Shown: one piece after another, positions 24,147 to 32,882 of the stretch
How the letters are laid out: each line of letters begins with the position of its first letter
Position numbering within the stretch: position 1 is the stretch's first letter
Assembly (NCBI GenBank): GCA_910586445.1
Contig: CAJUHV010000034.1
Span: forward strand, 1 to 40,022
Reading direction: 5' to 3'
Length of the DNA stretch: 40,022 bases
From: an uncultured Eubacterium sp.
Lineage (GTDB): Bacteria; Bacillota; Clostridia; Lachnospirales; Lachnospiraceae
Notes under the pieces: generated by a model
Told to the model about the DNA's origin: nothing
Database searches by the model: none
Seen by the model: the letters and a program-made list of their open reading frames with translations, nothing else
Position numbers and translations under genes: made by a program

Positions 24147-25142
24147 ATGAAAGGCAGATACCATATCATCGTACAAAATAAAAGAATCCGCTATGAATTT
24201 GAAATTAAGCGAAATATCACAATCCTGCGGGGCGACAGCGCAACCGGCAAAACAACTCTATATGATATGGTTGCTCTAGCATCAAGAAATCATGGAAGCT
24301 CTGGAATCGAAATACACTGTGAAAAAAAATGCCGGACATTAGAAGCGCCTGACTGGAAATTTCTGCTGCCCTCCCTGCATGATTATATCATTTTTATAGA
24401 TGAAGGCAGCACGTTTATAAAAAGTACTACATTCGCATCGATGGCAAAAAAATCTGATAACTATTTTGTAATTATTACAAGGGAAGACCTTCCAAACCTG
24501 CCATATTCGGTAAATGAAATCTATGGCATTCATTCTTCTGGAAAATACCATAATACGAAGAGAATATATAACGAGTTTTATGAGATCTACAGTGCCGAGT
24601 CTATATTAGGTAAAATGAAATCAGGCCAGACTGAGCCTATTAAATTTAAGCCTGATAAAATCATTGTAGAAGACTCAAATTCTGGCTATGAATTCTTTCT
24701 GCATGTGTGCCAAAAAGCAGGCATTACCTGTCAAAGCTCTGGAGGAAAGTCAAAAATTAAAGATTTACTAGATAAATCTGATCAGAATCATATACTTATA
24801 ATTGCCGACGGTGCCTCCATCGGCCCGGAAATAAACGAACTATTTTTATTTATGCAGTCACATCCAAATACAAAATGCTACCTGCCAGAATCATTCGAAT
24901 GGCTGATCTTAAAATCCGGCTTAATTGATGGGAATGCTGTATCAAATATTTTAGATCATCCACAGGATTTTATAGAAAGCCAGGAATATTTTAGCTGGGA
25001 ACGTTTTTTTACGGCTGTCCTTGTAAAATACACACAAAACACATATCTAAGCTATAGTAAATATCAACTAAATAATTCGTATCTTCATGACAGGCCAAAA
25101 AAAGCTATACTAGATATAATAGAAGGAATATCTCTTAAATAA
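24147..25142 (+). CDS. Compact P-loop NTPase with a TOPRIM-like C-terminal region
   Basis: A 331-residue protein. Residues 28-37 are a Walker A loop (RGDSATGKTTLY) and residues 80-87 a Walker B (YIIFIDEG); DNYFVIITRED (104-114) looks like a sensor strand. Only about 45 residues separate the two Walker motifs. From residue 170 a second domain starts KIIVEDSNSGYEFF with a candidate acidic Glu175, then ILIIADGASIG with Asp221, an order recalling TOPRIM folds in OLD-type proteins, though the usual D-x-D reads D-G-A. It may therefore be an inactive TOPRIM or a different fold. It follows the DUF4869-like gene and has AAAGGAG before the ATG. The function is unknown. Confidence 0.65.
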   Translation: MKGRYHIIVQNKRIRYEFEIKRNITILRGDSATGKTTLYDMVALASRNHGSSGIEIHCEKKCRTLEAPDWKFLLPSLHDYIIFIDEGSTFIKSTTFASMAKKSDNYFVIITREDLPNLPYSVNEIYGIHSSGKYHNTKRIYNEFYEIYSAESILGKMKSGQTEPIKFKPDKIIVEDSNSGYEFFLHVCQKAGITCQSSGGKSKIKDLLDKSDQNHILIIADGASIGPEINELFLFMQSHPNTKCYLPESFEWLILKSGLIDGNAVSNILDHPQDFIESQEYFSWERFFTAVLVKYTQNTYLSYSKYQLNNSYLHDRPKKAILDIIEGISLK

Positions 25143-25146
25143 GTCA

Positions 25147-25176
25147 TTGACTTTTCTACCAGACGTATTGTAGAAT
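25147..25176 (+). promoter_or_regulatory. Probable guaB promoter
   Basis: TTGACT (25147-25152) and TAGAAT (25171-25176) are separated by 18 bp, 96 bp before the guaB start. The leader holds a small perfect hairpin GCAGCTTAAGCTGC-like (read GCAGCTAAGCTGC at about 25211-25223) but no recognisable purine riboswitch. Confidence 0.5.
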
Positions 25177-25272
25177 GGTAACAATTCAAATTCACGCCAA
25201 TACGTAAACAGCAGCTAAGCTGCCATACAAAAGTCTAAAAACACATCACCCGAAGAAAGAGAGGATACGCAA

Positions 25273-26727
25273 ATGGCGACAATTATCGGCGAAGGAATTA
25301 CCTTTGATGACGTGCTCTTAGTTCCAGCATATTCAGAAGTAACTCCAAATATGATTGACTTATCAACAAAGCTTACCCAGAAAATCTCATTGAATATCCC
25401 TATGATGAGCGCAAGCATGGATACAGTTACCGAGCACCGCATGGCGATTGCGATGGCGAGACAGGGCGGAATCGGCATTATCCACAAAAACATGTCCATT
25501 ACGGCACAGGCAGAGGAAGTTGATAAAGTAAAACGATCAGAAAACGGCGTCATTACAGATCCGTTTTCACTCTCAGAGGACAACACGCTATTGGACGCAG
25601 ATGATTTAATGGCAAAATTCCGCATTTCTGGTGTTCCTATCACCAAAAACGGCAAACTGGTCGGCATAATCACAAACCGTGACTTAAAATTCGAAACAGA
25701 TTTCTCAAAAAAAATCAAAGACTGCATGACTTCCGAAGGGCTGATTACTGCCAGGGAAGGCATTACTCTGGACGAAGCAAAGCAGATCCTTGCAAAAGCC
25801 AGAAAAGAAAAACTCCCGATCGTTGATCAGGACAACAATTTAAAAGGACTTATTACTATAAAAGATATTGAAAAGCAGATCAAATACCCTCTTTCAGCAA
25901 AGGACGAGCAGGGACGGCTGCTGTGCGGCGCCGGTGTCGGCATTACCGGCGACATGATGGAGCGCGTTGACGCCCTCGTAAATGCACATGTAGATGTCAT
26001 TGTTGTGGACTCCGCACATGGACATTCAAAAAATATACTGGATGCAGTACGTAAAATCAAATCTGCTTACCCTGACCTGCAGATTATTGCAGGCAATATT
26101 GCAACCGGAGAGGCTGCTGCTGCACTGATTGAAGCCGGTGTAGACTGCATAAAAGTAGGTATCGGCCCAGGCTCCATATGCACTACCAGAGTAGTTGCCG
26201 GTATCGGCGTTCCGCAGATTACCGCAGTAATGGACTGCTATCAGGTAGCAAAAAAACATAATATCCCGATTATCGCAGACGGCGGCATTAAATATTCCGG
26301 CGATATGACAAAAGCATTGGCTGCCGGTGCCAATGTATGCATGATGGGATCTATTTTTGCGGGATGCGACGAAGCACCTGGTACATTTGAACTATACCAA
26401 GGCAGAAAATATAAAGTATACCGCGGCATGGGTTCTCTTGCCGCTATGGAAAACGGCAGCAAAGACCGCTATTTCCAGGAAAATGCAAGAAAGCTTGTGC
26501 CGGAAGGCGTAGAAGGACGTGTCGCCTACAAAGGCTCTGTTGAAGATACTGTTTTCCAGCTGATCGGCGGCATACGTTCCGGCATGGGATACTGCGGCTG
26601 CCCGACTATTGAAGACCTGCATGAAAACGGGCGCTTTGTAAAGATTTCAGCCGCTTCTTTAAAGGAAAGCCATCCGCATGACATCCATATCACAAAAGAG
26701 GCTCCAAATTACAGTATGGATGAATAA
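25273..26727 (+). CDS. guaB: IMP dehydrogenase
   Basis: A 484-residue enzyme that oxidises IMP to XMP with NAD+, the first committed step to GMP. The TIM barrel is split by a CBS pair (about residues 90-205, e.g. RISGVPITKNGKLVGIITNR and KLPIVDQDNNLKGLITIKDI). The catalytic loop GPGSICTTRVVAGIG carries the active Cys, and the flap GMGSLAAMENGSKDRYFQE follows. Length is standard. GAGAGGATACGCAA precedes the ATG. It is a single-gene unit with its own promoter and a strong terminator. Confidence 0.97.
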   Translation: MATIIGEGITFDDVLLVPAYSEVTPNMIDLSTKLTQKISLNIPMMSASMDTVTEHRMAIAMARQGGIGIIHKNMSITAQAEEVDKVKRSENGVITDPFSLSEDNTLLDADDLMAKFRISGVPITKNGKLVGIITNRDLKFETDFSKKIKDCMTSEGLITAREGITLDEAKQILAKARKEKLPIVDQDNNLKGLITIKDIEKQIKYPLSAKDEQGRLLCGAGVGITGDMMERVDALVNAHVDVIVVDSAHGHSKNILDAVRKIKSAYPDLQIIAGNIATGEAAAALIEAGVDCIKVGIGPGSICTTRVVAGIGVPQITAVMDCYQVAKKHNIPIIADGGIKYSGDMTKALAAGANVCMMGSIFAGCDEAPGTFELYQGRKYKVYRGMGSLAAMENGSKDRYFQENARKLVPEGVEGRVAYKGSVEDTVFQLIGGIRSGMGYCGCPTIEDLHENGRFVKISAASLKESHPHDIHITKEAPNYSMDE

Positions 26728-26766
26728 ACAATAATTTGATTTTAAGTACCCTGCACAGGCCTCAGG

Positions 26767-26811
26767 CTGCTGCATTCCAGACATCTGCTTGTCTGAAATG
26801 CAGCAGTTTTA
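26767..26811 (+). terminator. guaB terminator
   Basis: CTGCTGCATTCCAGACA and TGTCTGAAATGCAGCAG form a stem with one mismatch and a 6-nt loop, followed by TTTTA, 40 bp after the guaB stop. Confidence 0.9.
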
Positions 26812-27098
26812 TAATTATTCTGCGCTTTTCTGCCTCGTTCCTTTCCCTTTTATAAACAGCAGACACCAGCCTCTGCAGGTATGATTCAACTATAAAAATA
26901 TTTTTATTTCGTCTTATTTGAACTTTACCCCGCTTTTGCATAATTAAAACTACAACAAATTCTTACTCCCGCTGCATTTTAAATACAAATTTCACATACA
27001 ATTAAATCTCTCTGATTCTCTTCTGCCGTAAATACTCCAGATTTCATTTTTGTGAATATTATATAAAAATATTTTTTCAAAAATTATCAAATAAGACC

Positions 27099-27127
27099 TT
27101 GCGCATAAAACGCATATTCGATATACT
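27099..27127 (+). promoter_or_regulatory. Promoter of the Big_2 surface protein
   Basis: TTGCGC (27099-27104) and TATACT (27122-27127) with a 17-bp spacer lie 64 bp before the ATG. The gap from the guaB terminator to here (26812-27098) is AT-rich; I see no gene in it. Confidence 0.5.
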
Positions 27128-27191
27128 ATATATTGTGAATGATTTTTGTGGGATTTTCACAACAGAATATTTTAATAAGAAAGGGGAACTT

Positions 27192-28196
27192 ATGAAAACT
27201 CTACTCAAAAAATCAACCTGTTTCCTGCTTGCACTTTTAATGGTTGCAGGCGTAATTATGTCTTCTCCGACTTCAGCAGCTGCATCATCTTCGACAGACG
27301 GCTTGAACTACTTATATACTTCTGAAGCTCCGGAAACCTCCACAGCCGGTGTGGCAAAATCGTTTTCATTTTCCACGAAAACGACTGGTCCTTTATCCAT
27401 CCTTGTTGTATTTGGTGCACCTACTACATTTTCCTATCAGCTGTCAAGTGCAACCGGCACAGTATTGGATTCTGATATGATCGTAGATACCGATACAAAC
27501 TGGTATGAAAGCTCCATGGGCTATGTACATGGCCCGCAGTACTCTTCTTCTGAAGTAGGTACATACAATCTTTCTATTACAACTGACACAGATACCAGCT
27601 ATTACCTGCTGATTGCCCAGGAGGCATCACTTGCTGCGATCAGCAATTCCAGCATATCCGTTACAGCAGGTTTTACCCACAAATTATCTGTTTCAGATAC
27701 ATCTGGAAAGATCAAATGGAAATCCAGCAATACTAAGATTGCTACTGTAAGCAGCAAAGGTGTTGTCACCGGAAAAACAAACGGCAAATGTACAGTTACG
27801 GCTACAACAGCAGACGGTCAGACACTCAAATGTAAAGTAAAGGTTGTCAAAAATGTATACAAGGATACAAAAGTGACAAACAGCGGTGCAGACAACGGTA
27901 AGGTAACTGCATATGTATATCAGGCTTCTTTAGATTCTTCGGGAAATTTAGTCTGCAAGGTCAGAGTCATCAACAATACATCAAATACTGTTTATCAGCT
28001 GAACAAGACTTCCATTACTGTACGTAATGCCAACAACAAAAAGGTTATGAGCTACACAGTAGGTACCAAAAACATTACCGTAAGCGGATATCAGTACAAA
28101 GACTGCACACTTACAATTCCGAAATCAAAAGTAAAAAGCTGTGATCTTGTAAGAAGCGACATTTCTTTATCTGGTTCTTACACATACCGCCGCTAA
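27192..28196 (+). CDS. Secreted Big_2-domain protein
   Basis: A 334-residue exported protein. MKTLLKKSTCFLLALLMVAG begins a signal peptide, probably cleaved after SAAA near residue 33. A beta-rich region (about 40-155) lacks a family I recognise. Residues 160-220 are a bacterial Ig-like group 2 domain (ITVTAG-type start, IKWKSSNTKIATVSSKGVVT, GKTNGKCTVTATT). The C-terminal 110 residues form another beta domain (VCKVRVINNTSNTVYQLNKT). No LPXTG motif or S-layer homology domain is seen, so it is released or held non-covalently. The ATG at 27192 follows AAGAAAGGGGAAC; the frame upstream to 27099 overlaps the promoter. Confidence 0.85.
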   Translation: MKTLLKKSTCFLLALLMVAGVIMSSPTSAAASSSTDGLNYLYTSEAPETSTAGVAKSFSFSTKTTGPLSILVVFGAPTTFSYQLSSATGTVLDSDMIVDTDTNWYESSMGYVHGPQYSSSEVGTYNLSITTDTDTSYYLLIAQEASLAAISNSSISVTAGFTHKLSVSDTSGKIKWKSSNTKIATVSSKGVVTGKTNGKCTVTATTADGQTLKCKVKVVKNVYKDTKVTNSGADNGKVTAYVYQASLDSSGNLVCKVRVINNTSNTVYQLNKTSITVRNANNKKVMSYTVGTKNITVSGYQYKDCTLTIPKSKVKSCDLVRSDISLSGSYTYRR

Positions 28197-28213
28197 AAAA
28201 CAGAAAGCGCGCG

Positions 28214-28333
28214 GACTTTCGATTGGCTTGAACAATCATAAGCACGCTGCATAGACTTTCGATTGGCTTGAACAATCATAGGCACGCTGCATAGACTTTC
28301 GATTAGCTTGAACAATCATAAACACGCTGTGCA
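28214..28333 (+). repeat. Three tandem 40-bp repeats 3' of the Big_2 gene
   Basis: Units starting GACTTTCGATTGGCTTGAAC at 28214, 28254 and 28294, exactly 40 bp apart, with a few substitutions in the third. Each contains the small hairpin GATTG-gcttgaa-CAATC (the stem is weakened in the third by GATTAG) and the tail CACGCTG. They are transcribed as the 3' untranslated region, before the terminator at 28351. Confidence 0.9.
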
Positions 28334-28350
28334 GATTTCATTTGCCATGA

Positions 28351-28392
28351 CTAGAAAACCTCTGCTTCTATATAGACGCAGAGGTTTTCTAG
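28351..28392. terminator. Bidirectional terminator between convergent genes
   Basis: CTAGAAAACCTCTGC and GCAGAGGTTTTCTAG are exactly complementary (15 bp) with a 12-nt loop. It is shared by the plus-strand Big_2 gene and the minus-strand lipoprotein gene. Confidence 0.85.
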
Positions 28393-28434
28393 TCTGTGCT
28401 TAGCACACCTGTTTTAAGCAGTCGTTACTGTGTT

Positions 28435-29235
28435 TTATTTATCTGCTTTATCAGTATTTGTTTTACTGGTTTTTGCTTTCTTGGTTTTATTAGTTTTTGC
28501 TTTCTTAGTTTTTGTCTTATCGTTGTTTGCTTTATCTGCCTTATCTTTATTGGTTTTTGCTTTCTTGGTTTTTGATACAGAAGAATCACTGCCTATGCGA
28601 CTTCTGCTTTCCAATGTAGTACTATTAGATGTCGTGCCGTTTCCTATCGCACCATTCTCTATTGTACCTGCTGCACTCCTGCCTGCGTTATTGCTATTGC
28701 CTGCTGTCCCTTGATCTGTACCTGCTGTGCCTGTACCCGCCGTTCCATGATCTGTTCCGTTTTCTGCTGTATTTTTGTCGGTACTACTCCCAGCTGTGTT
28801 TTTATCGGTACCATTTCCGGCTGTGTTTTTGTCGGTTCCATTCCCGGCTGTATTTTTGTCATTTTTATTGTCATTATCATTACCGTTCAAGTTTCTGTCG
28901 GTGCCATTTCCGGCTGTATTCTGATCTGTGACATCATCTACTACATCATCTATCCCGTCAACCACATCGTTGCCAATATCTTCCGCACCGTCAATGACAT
29001 CATCCACTACATTGCCTGCATTGCCGTCGCTGCCGCCTGCTGTTGAGTCTGTGCCATTGGTAACAGAATTTGTATGATCACCTGTACCGTCATCTGCCAC
29101 GCTGTTTCTGTCATCGGTACCGTTTCCGGTCTGATTGTTTTGAGTTTTGCTATCTTTGTCGTTCTTTGTTGTACCACATCCGACAGCAGCGGTCAGAGCC
29201 AGTGCTGTCAAAAATCCTATAACTAATCTCTTCAT
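28435..29235 (-). CDS. Low-complexity repeat lipoprotein
   Basis: A 266-residue protein with a lipoprotein signal: KRLVIGFLTALALTAAVGCG, acylated Cys about residue 20. The mature part is almost wholly low complexity: Asn/Thr/Asp/Gly-rich, with VVDDVIDGAEDIGNDVVDGI, four or five tandem DKNTAGNGT-like units in the middle, and a Lys-rich tail built from KTKKAKTNK repeats. The acidic middle and strongly basic end suggest a flexible stalk that could bind anionic wall polymers or nucleic acid. No domain is recognised. AAGGAGAAAAACGT precedes the ATG. Confidence 0.75.
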   Translation of the reverse strand: MKRLVIGFLTALALTAAVGCGTTKNDKDSKTQNNQTGNGTDDRNSVADDGTGDHTNSVTNGTDSTAGGSDGNAGNVVDDVIDGAEDIGNDVVDGIDDVVDDVTDQNTAGNGTDRNLNGNDNDNKNDKNTAGNGTDKNTAGNGTDKNTAGSSTDKNTAENGTDHGTAGTGTAGTDQGTAGNSNNAGRSAAGTIENGAIGNGTTSNSTTLESRSRIGSDSSVSKTKKAKTNKDKADKANNDKTKTKKAKTNKTKKAKTSKTNTDKADK

Positions 29236-29341
29236 ACGTTTTTCTCCTTTATGATCTAGTATCTATAATATCGTATCATCTGCCTGCATATTGCGCATAG
29301 ATGATATACTTATTGTCTCCATCACAGGAACCTGCTATACA

Positions 29342-29698
29342 TTATTTGCGCATCTTTGGTTGGAAAATCAATGAAGCCAGATAGCCAAGCACAAGTGCGC
29401 CGGATACGCCTACCGCGCATGACGTAAATCCGCCCATAAACAATCCGATAAATCCGTTCTGATCTACCGCCTCTTTCATGCCTTTCCAGAGCAGATTTCC
29501 AAATCCGAGCAGCGGCACGCTCGCTCCTGCACCTGCATATTCCATCAAAGGTTCATATATGCCGACTGCTCCCAGTACCGTACCGGTGCAGACCAGCGTT
29601 ACCATAATACGCCCTGGCAGCATTTTTGTTTTTTCCATTAATATCTGAGCAAGGGCACAAATCAGACCGCCAACCCAGAAAGCATTGATATAATCCAA
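29342..29698 (-). CDS. spoVAE: Stage V sporulation protein AE
   Basis: A 118-residue membrane protein with the SpoVAE sequence (YINAFWVGGLICALAQILME, GRIMVTLVCTGTVLG and GFGNLLWKGMKEAVDQNG). SpoVA proteins carry Ca-dipicolinate into the forespore and release it at germination. I choose the TTG at 29698, because AAAGGAG lies 9 bp upstream inside the longer frame that begins at 29725; this gives the normal family length. It follows spoVAD after 128 bp. Confidence 0.92.
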   Translation of the reverse strand: MDYINAFWVGGLICALAQILMEKTKMLPGRIMVTLVCTGTVLGAVGIYEPLMEYAGAGASVPLLGFGNLLWKGMKEAVDQNGFIGLFMGGFTSCAVGVSGALVLGYLASLIFQPKMRK

Positions 29699-29826
29699 TT
29701 TTACTGACTCCTTTCCTTCATGCATTCATACACTGCATTTTTATACAGTATGCCTGCTTTAAATATTTGATCCAGGCCTGCCTGTGCAGGTCAGACCGGC
29801 AGCTGCCGGCTCAGACTCACCTGCGG

Positions 29827-30843
29827 TCAGCTCCCTGCATATTCGATCACAACCCCATGAGCAGTCCCCGGTACATTCTGCCCTTCATTAAAGCTGACCT
29901 GCGAAAGCATCGCTCCGGTCGGCACAAACAAAATACGTTTGAGTCTGCCGGATTCTACCTGCGGCAGAAAATGCGCACTCAGCGTTGTGGCCGAACACCC
30001 GCAGCCGGAACCGCCGGACTGTGTCCCCTGTTCTTCCTGATCAAAAATCTCTATGCCGCAGTCCGTATGGTTTTTGCTGATGTCGTATCCTCCGTCTTTT
30101 ACAAGTTTCCATAAGATTTCCTGCCCGACATATCCTAAGTCCCCGGTGACAATCAGGTCATAGTCCTTTGGCGTGCGTCCAAAATCTTTAAAATTCTGTA
30201 TAATCAGATTCGCTGCAGCCGGTGCCATCGCTGCTCCCATATTCATAGAATCACGTATGCCGTAATCTGTAATCACGCCCGTCGTAATCCCGGCGATTCT
30301 AGCCCTGCCCTGCTCTTTTCCCAATACAAATGCGCCGCTGCCTGTCACAGTCCAGGTAGCTGACAGCGGACGCTGGTTGGCATATTCTACCGGAAACCGG
30401 AACTGCTTTTCTGCACTTGCAAAATGGCTGGATGTAAGCGCCAACACATGATCCGCATAACCGCCTGCCACGCACATAGCGCCCAGAGATAATGCTTCGC
30501 CGCAGGTCGAACATGCCCCATACAGGCCAAACAGCGGAATCTCATAATTCATAAGCCCGAATGAAGTCGCAATCGTCTGCCCAAGCAGGTCTCCCGCAAA
30601 AATATAGCGGATATCCTCCGGCTTTAAATCTGCCTTGCCCATGGCAAGCGCCGCAGCCTCTTTCTGCATCGTACTTTCTGATTCCTCCCACGTATCCTCG
30701 CCAAACTTATCGCTGCTGCATACCATATCAAATAATCTGCCAAGCGGCCCTTCACCCTCTTTCTTTCCTACCACGGAGGCACTGCTTAAAATAAAAGGAG
30801 CCTCCGCAAATTGGAGGCTCCATTTTCCCATCTGCTGTGTCAT
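29827..30843 (-). CDS. spoVAD: Stage V sporulation protein AD
   Basis: A 338-residue thiolase-like protein of the SpoVAD family, which binds dipicolinic acid in the spore membrane complex. Landmarks are AGDLLGQTIATSFGL, PLFGLYGACSTCGEALSLGA, RPLSATWTVTGSGAFVLGKE and SGGSGCGCSATTLSAHFLPQ. Length is standard. GAAAAAGGAGATTCAGT precedes the ATG. In most clostridia spoVAC lies immediately upstream; here the upstream gene is an unrelated DUF4179-type gene, so spoVAC must be elsewhere or absent. A forespore sigma-G promoter is expected but I cannot identify one securely. Confidence 0.95.
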   Translation of the reverse strand: MTQQMGKWSLQFAEAPFILSSASVVGKKEGEGPLGRLFDMVCSSDKFGEDTWEESESTMQKEAAALAMGKADLKPEDIRYIFAGDLLGQTIATSFGLMNYEIPLFGLYGACSTCGEALSLGAMCVAGGYADHVLALTSSHFASAEKQFRFPVEYANQRPLSATWTVTGSGAFVLGKEQGRARIAGITTGVITDYGIRDSMNMGAAMAPAAANLIIQNFKDFGRTPKDYDLIVTGDLGYVGQEILWKLVKDGGYDISKNHTDCGIEIFDQEEQGTQSGGSGCGCSATTLSAHFLPQVESGRLKRILFVPTGAMLSQVSFNEGQNVPGTAHGVVIEYAGS

Positions 30844-30873
30844 ACTGAATCTCCTTTTTCAAAGACGTATGTG

Positions 30874-30892
30874 CAGGCGGATCTTCCGCCTG
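30874..30892. terminator. Small GC-rich hairpin upstream of spoVAD
   Basis: CAGGCGGATCTTCCGCCTG is a perfect 8-bp stem with a 3-nt loop, between the DUF4179-type gene stop (30987) and the spoVAD start. Without a clear T-tract on the minus strand it is a weak terminator candidate or an element of the spoVAD leader. Confidence 0.4.
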
Positions 30893-30986
30893 TCTTTCGT
30901 CTGTCGTTATTCCTAAACAGTATTCCCTGCAGTGAGAAATTTATGTGTTTTTATTTTATTATTAAATATAAATCTTATATTTCTAA

Positions 30987-32282
30987 TCACGCCTGATCCA
31001 GCTTTGGCTCATACATTGCGAATACGACTGTCCCGTCCTCTAACAGCTCATATGTGGATATCAAAACGCTCTCCAGACTATCGCTGCCATCCCAGTCGTA
31101 ACCAAACGCTTCACTCATGCCTGTTTTCCCATCTGGAAACATAAAATCTACCTTTATGCTGCCTGAGCCGCGGCCATGGCCTTCCAGATCATATGCGTAA
31201 TGAATCATGCCGTCCTCATCCGGCGTCAGTTTTTGTACCGTACTTTCGATCCGTTTCGCATACTGGTCTATATTGTCCGGTGTCAATTTCTGCATAAACG
31301 CGTCAACAACTGTATTTCCCGCAGAATAATCTTCTGTCTCAGCTGCGTCATCTCCTTTCAGATCAGCTCCCTGTCCATCTGACACATGCGTATGCACATC
31401 TATGCTGTCTTTATCTAGGTTTTCAGCCTGCCCGTTTCCATCCTGCTCATCTTCATCCTGCCCTTGTTCTGACTCTTCCAGACTTGTCAGATACTCCGCA
31501 GCTGCCTTAGGATCAGCCTTTGACGCGTCAATCGGCAGCTGAAACAGCGCATTTAATCCCGTATAGTCTTCATTTCTTGTAATCTCGCCCGTTGCCTCGT
31601 CATACCGGTACGCCTCCTGATTGTAAAAGGTACCGTCGCTGACACACAGGTATAAGCCATGGTCTGCAAACACTTCTACATTGTCACACTCTACCAGCCT
31701 GTATAAAATACCATTCTCTTGAAATTCTGAATAGCCGCCCCGCATAGTTATGACATTGTACCAGTTCGGATCGTACCCTTTGATCAGCGGGGATACACAG
31801 AAGGCCAGATCCGCATATGCATCCTCAGAAGTATCCGGCATCGGCGTACCATCAGCATTTTCAATTGCGACTGCCGTATATGTCCGGTCTTCCTCCACAA
31901 CGCCATTGTGCTCTGAGACAAACTGTGAAATATTTTTTCCTGATACAATGCCTAAAAGTGTAACATTGTATCCGCCATAGCTCTGTCTTTCATTGATTGT
32001 AATGGCGTCCCCGCCCTGAAACGCCTCCATCAGCGTATAGTCTTTGAAGCTTTCCGCCATTTTATCCGGTGTTTTATATTTCCATGCTGCATATGCTGTG
32101 ACTGTTCCTGCTCCTAATATGACTGCTGCTGCAATGGCTGCTGCAGGTATTCTTCTCATTTTCTTACCATCCATACGATTCGTCTCCTTGATCTGATTTA
32201 AAATCTTTTGATTTAACCAAAAATCCGGCTCCTGCGTTGGAGTAAGGGCATGTTTTAATAATTCATTGATATCCTTCTTCAT
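30987..32282 (-). CDS. DUF4179-type membrane protein, probable anti-sigma factor
   Basis: A 431-residue protein: a short cytosolic N-terminus (INELLKHALTPTQEPDFWLN), one transmembrane helix around residues 44-66 (IPAAAIAAAVILGAGTVTAY), then a large extracytoplasmic part with a DUF4179-like domain (SYGGYNVTLLGIVSGKNISQ) and an acidic linker (EESEQGQDEDEQDGNGQ). The gene overlaps the ECF sigma gene by 20 bp, the usual layout for a sigma factor and its membrane anti-sigma. No zinc-finger ZAS motif is seen. It probably holds the sigma factor inactive until an envelope signal. Confidence 0.8.
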   Translation of the reverse strand: MKKDINELLKHALTPTQEPDFWLNQKILNQIKETNRMDGKKMRRIPAAAIAAAVILGAGTVTAYAAWKYKTPDKMAESFKDYTLMEAFQGGDAITINERQSYGGYNVTLLGIVSGKNISQFVSEHNGVVEEDRTYTAVAIENADGTPMPDTSEDAYADLAFCVSPLIKGYDPNWYNVITMRGGYSEFQENGILYRLVECDNVEVFADHGLYLCVSDGTFYNQEAYRYDEATGEITRNEDYTGLNALFQLPIDASKADPKAAAEYLTSLEESEQGQDEDEQDGNGQAENLDKDSIDVHTHVSDGQGADLKGDDAAETEDYSAGNTVVDAFMQKLTPDNIDQYAKRIESTVQKLTPDEDGMIHYAYDLEGHGRGSGSIKVDFMFPDGKTGMSEAFGYDWDGSDSLESVLISTYELLEDGTVVFAMYEPKLDQA

Positions 32283-32799
32283 AAAACACCTCCAATTCTT
32301 TCTGCAGAGCTTTTCTTGCCTGATACATCCTGCTTTTTACAGTTCCCTGTGGTATATGCAGTATTTCTGCAATCTGCGGCACTGTCAGCTCCTCCATATA
32401 ATACAGTAGTACAATGACCCTCAGCCGTTCTGGCAGCCCTGCTACCAGCCTGCGGACTGTCTGGACTTCTTCCAGCCGCAGTGCATGCTCTTCGGGAGTG
32501 GACGCGGCAGAAATCTCTTCTTCCACATCCTGTCCTTCTGTATAAGACTTAAAGTCCGCGATCCTTTTGCGCCACGCATATTTCCGCTTTCTGTTTTTCC
32601 ATATGCGCACCGCGATAGACAGCAGATAACTTTTGGGATTTCCGGCAGCATCTATTTTTTCATTCAGTTCTATCGCCTTTAGAAAGGTATCCTGATATAA
32701 ATCCTCCGCCTCCTGTATGCTGCCGACAAGCGATCTGCAGAAGGAATAAATATCCTTTCCGTACTTGATCATGCAAGTTTCTAATTCTGGTTTTGTCAT
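32263..32799 (-). CDS. ECF-type RNA polymerase sigma factor
   Basis: A 178-residue sigma factor with region 2 (YSFCRSLVGSIQEAEDLYQD and TFLKAIELNEK) and region 4 (VIVLLYYMEELTVPQIAEIL, HIPQGTVKSRMYQARKAL). Regions 1 and 3 are absent, as is typical of extracytoplasmic-function sigma factors. It is translationally coupled to the downstream membrane protein. The upstream sequence does not contain a clear ECF promoter (a GAAC-like -35 with a CGTC-like -10), so autoregulation is uncertain. Confidence 0.93.
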   Translation of the reverse strand: MTKPELETCMIKYGKDIYSFCRSLVGSIQEAEDLYQDTFLKAIELNEKIDAAGNPKSYLLSIAVRIWKNRKRKYAWRKRIADFKSYTEGQDVEEEISAASTPEEHALRLEEVQTVRRLVAGLPERLRVIVLLYYMEELTVPQIAEILHIPQGTVKSRMYQARKALQKELEVFYEEGYQ

Positions 32800-32882
32800 T
32801 TAAATCTCCACTTTCAAGACGTCTTTTCAAAGGGTGATTTATCTGCCCTTCACCTATACATTGTAATAACCCGCAGAATGGT

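Noticed and set aside
25177..25272. Purine riboswitch upstream of guaB
   Set aside because: The leader is only about 95 bases and I cannot find the conserved core loops; only a short hairpin is visible.
25215..25763. 182-codon minus-strand frame antisense to guaB
   Set aside because: It is a mirror of the conserved IMP dehydrogenase coding sequence, lacks a ribosome site and shows no protein features.
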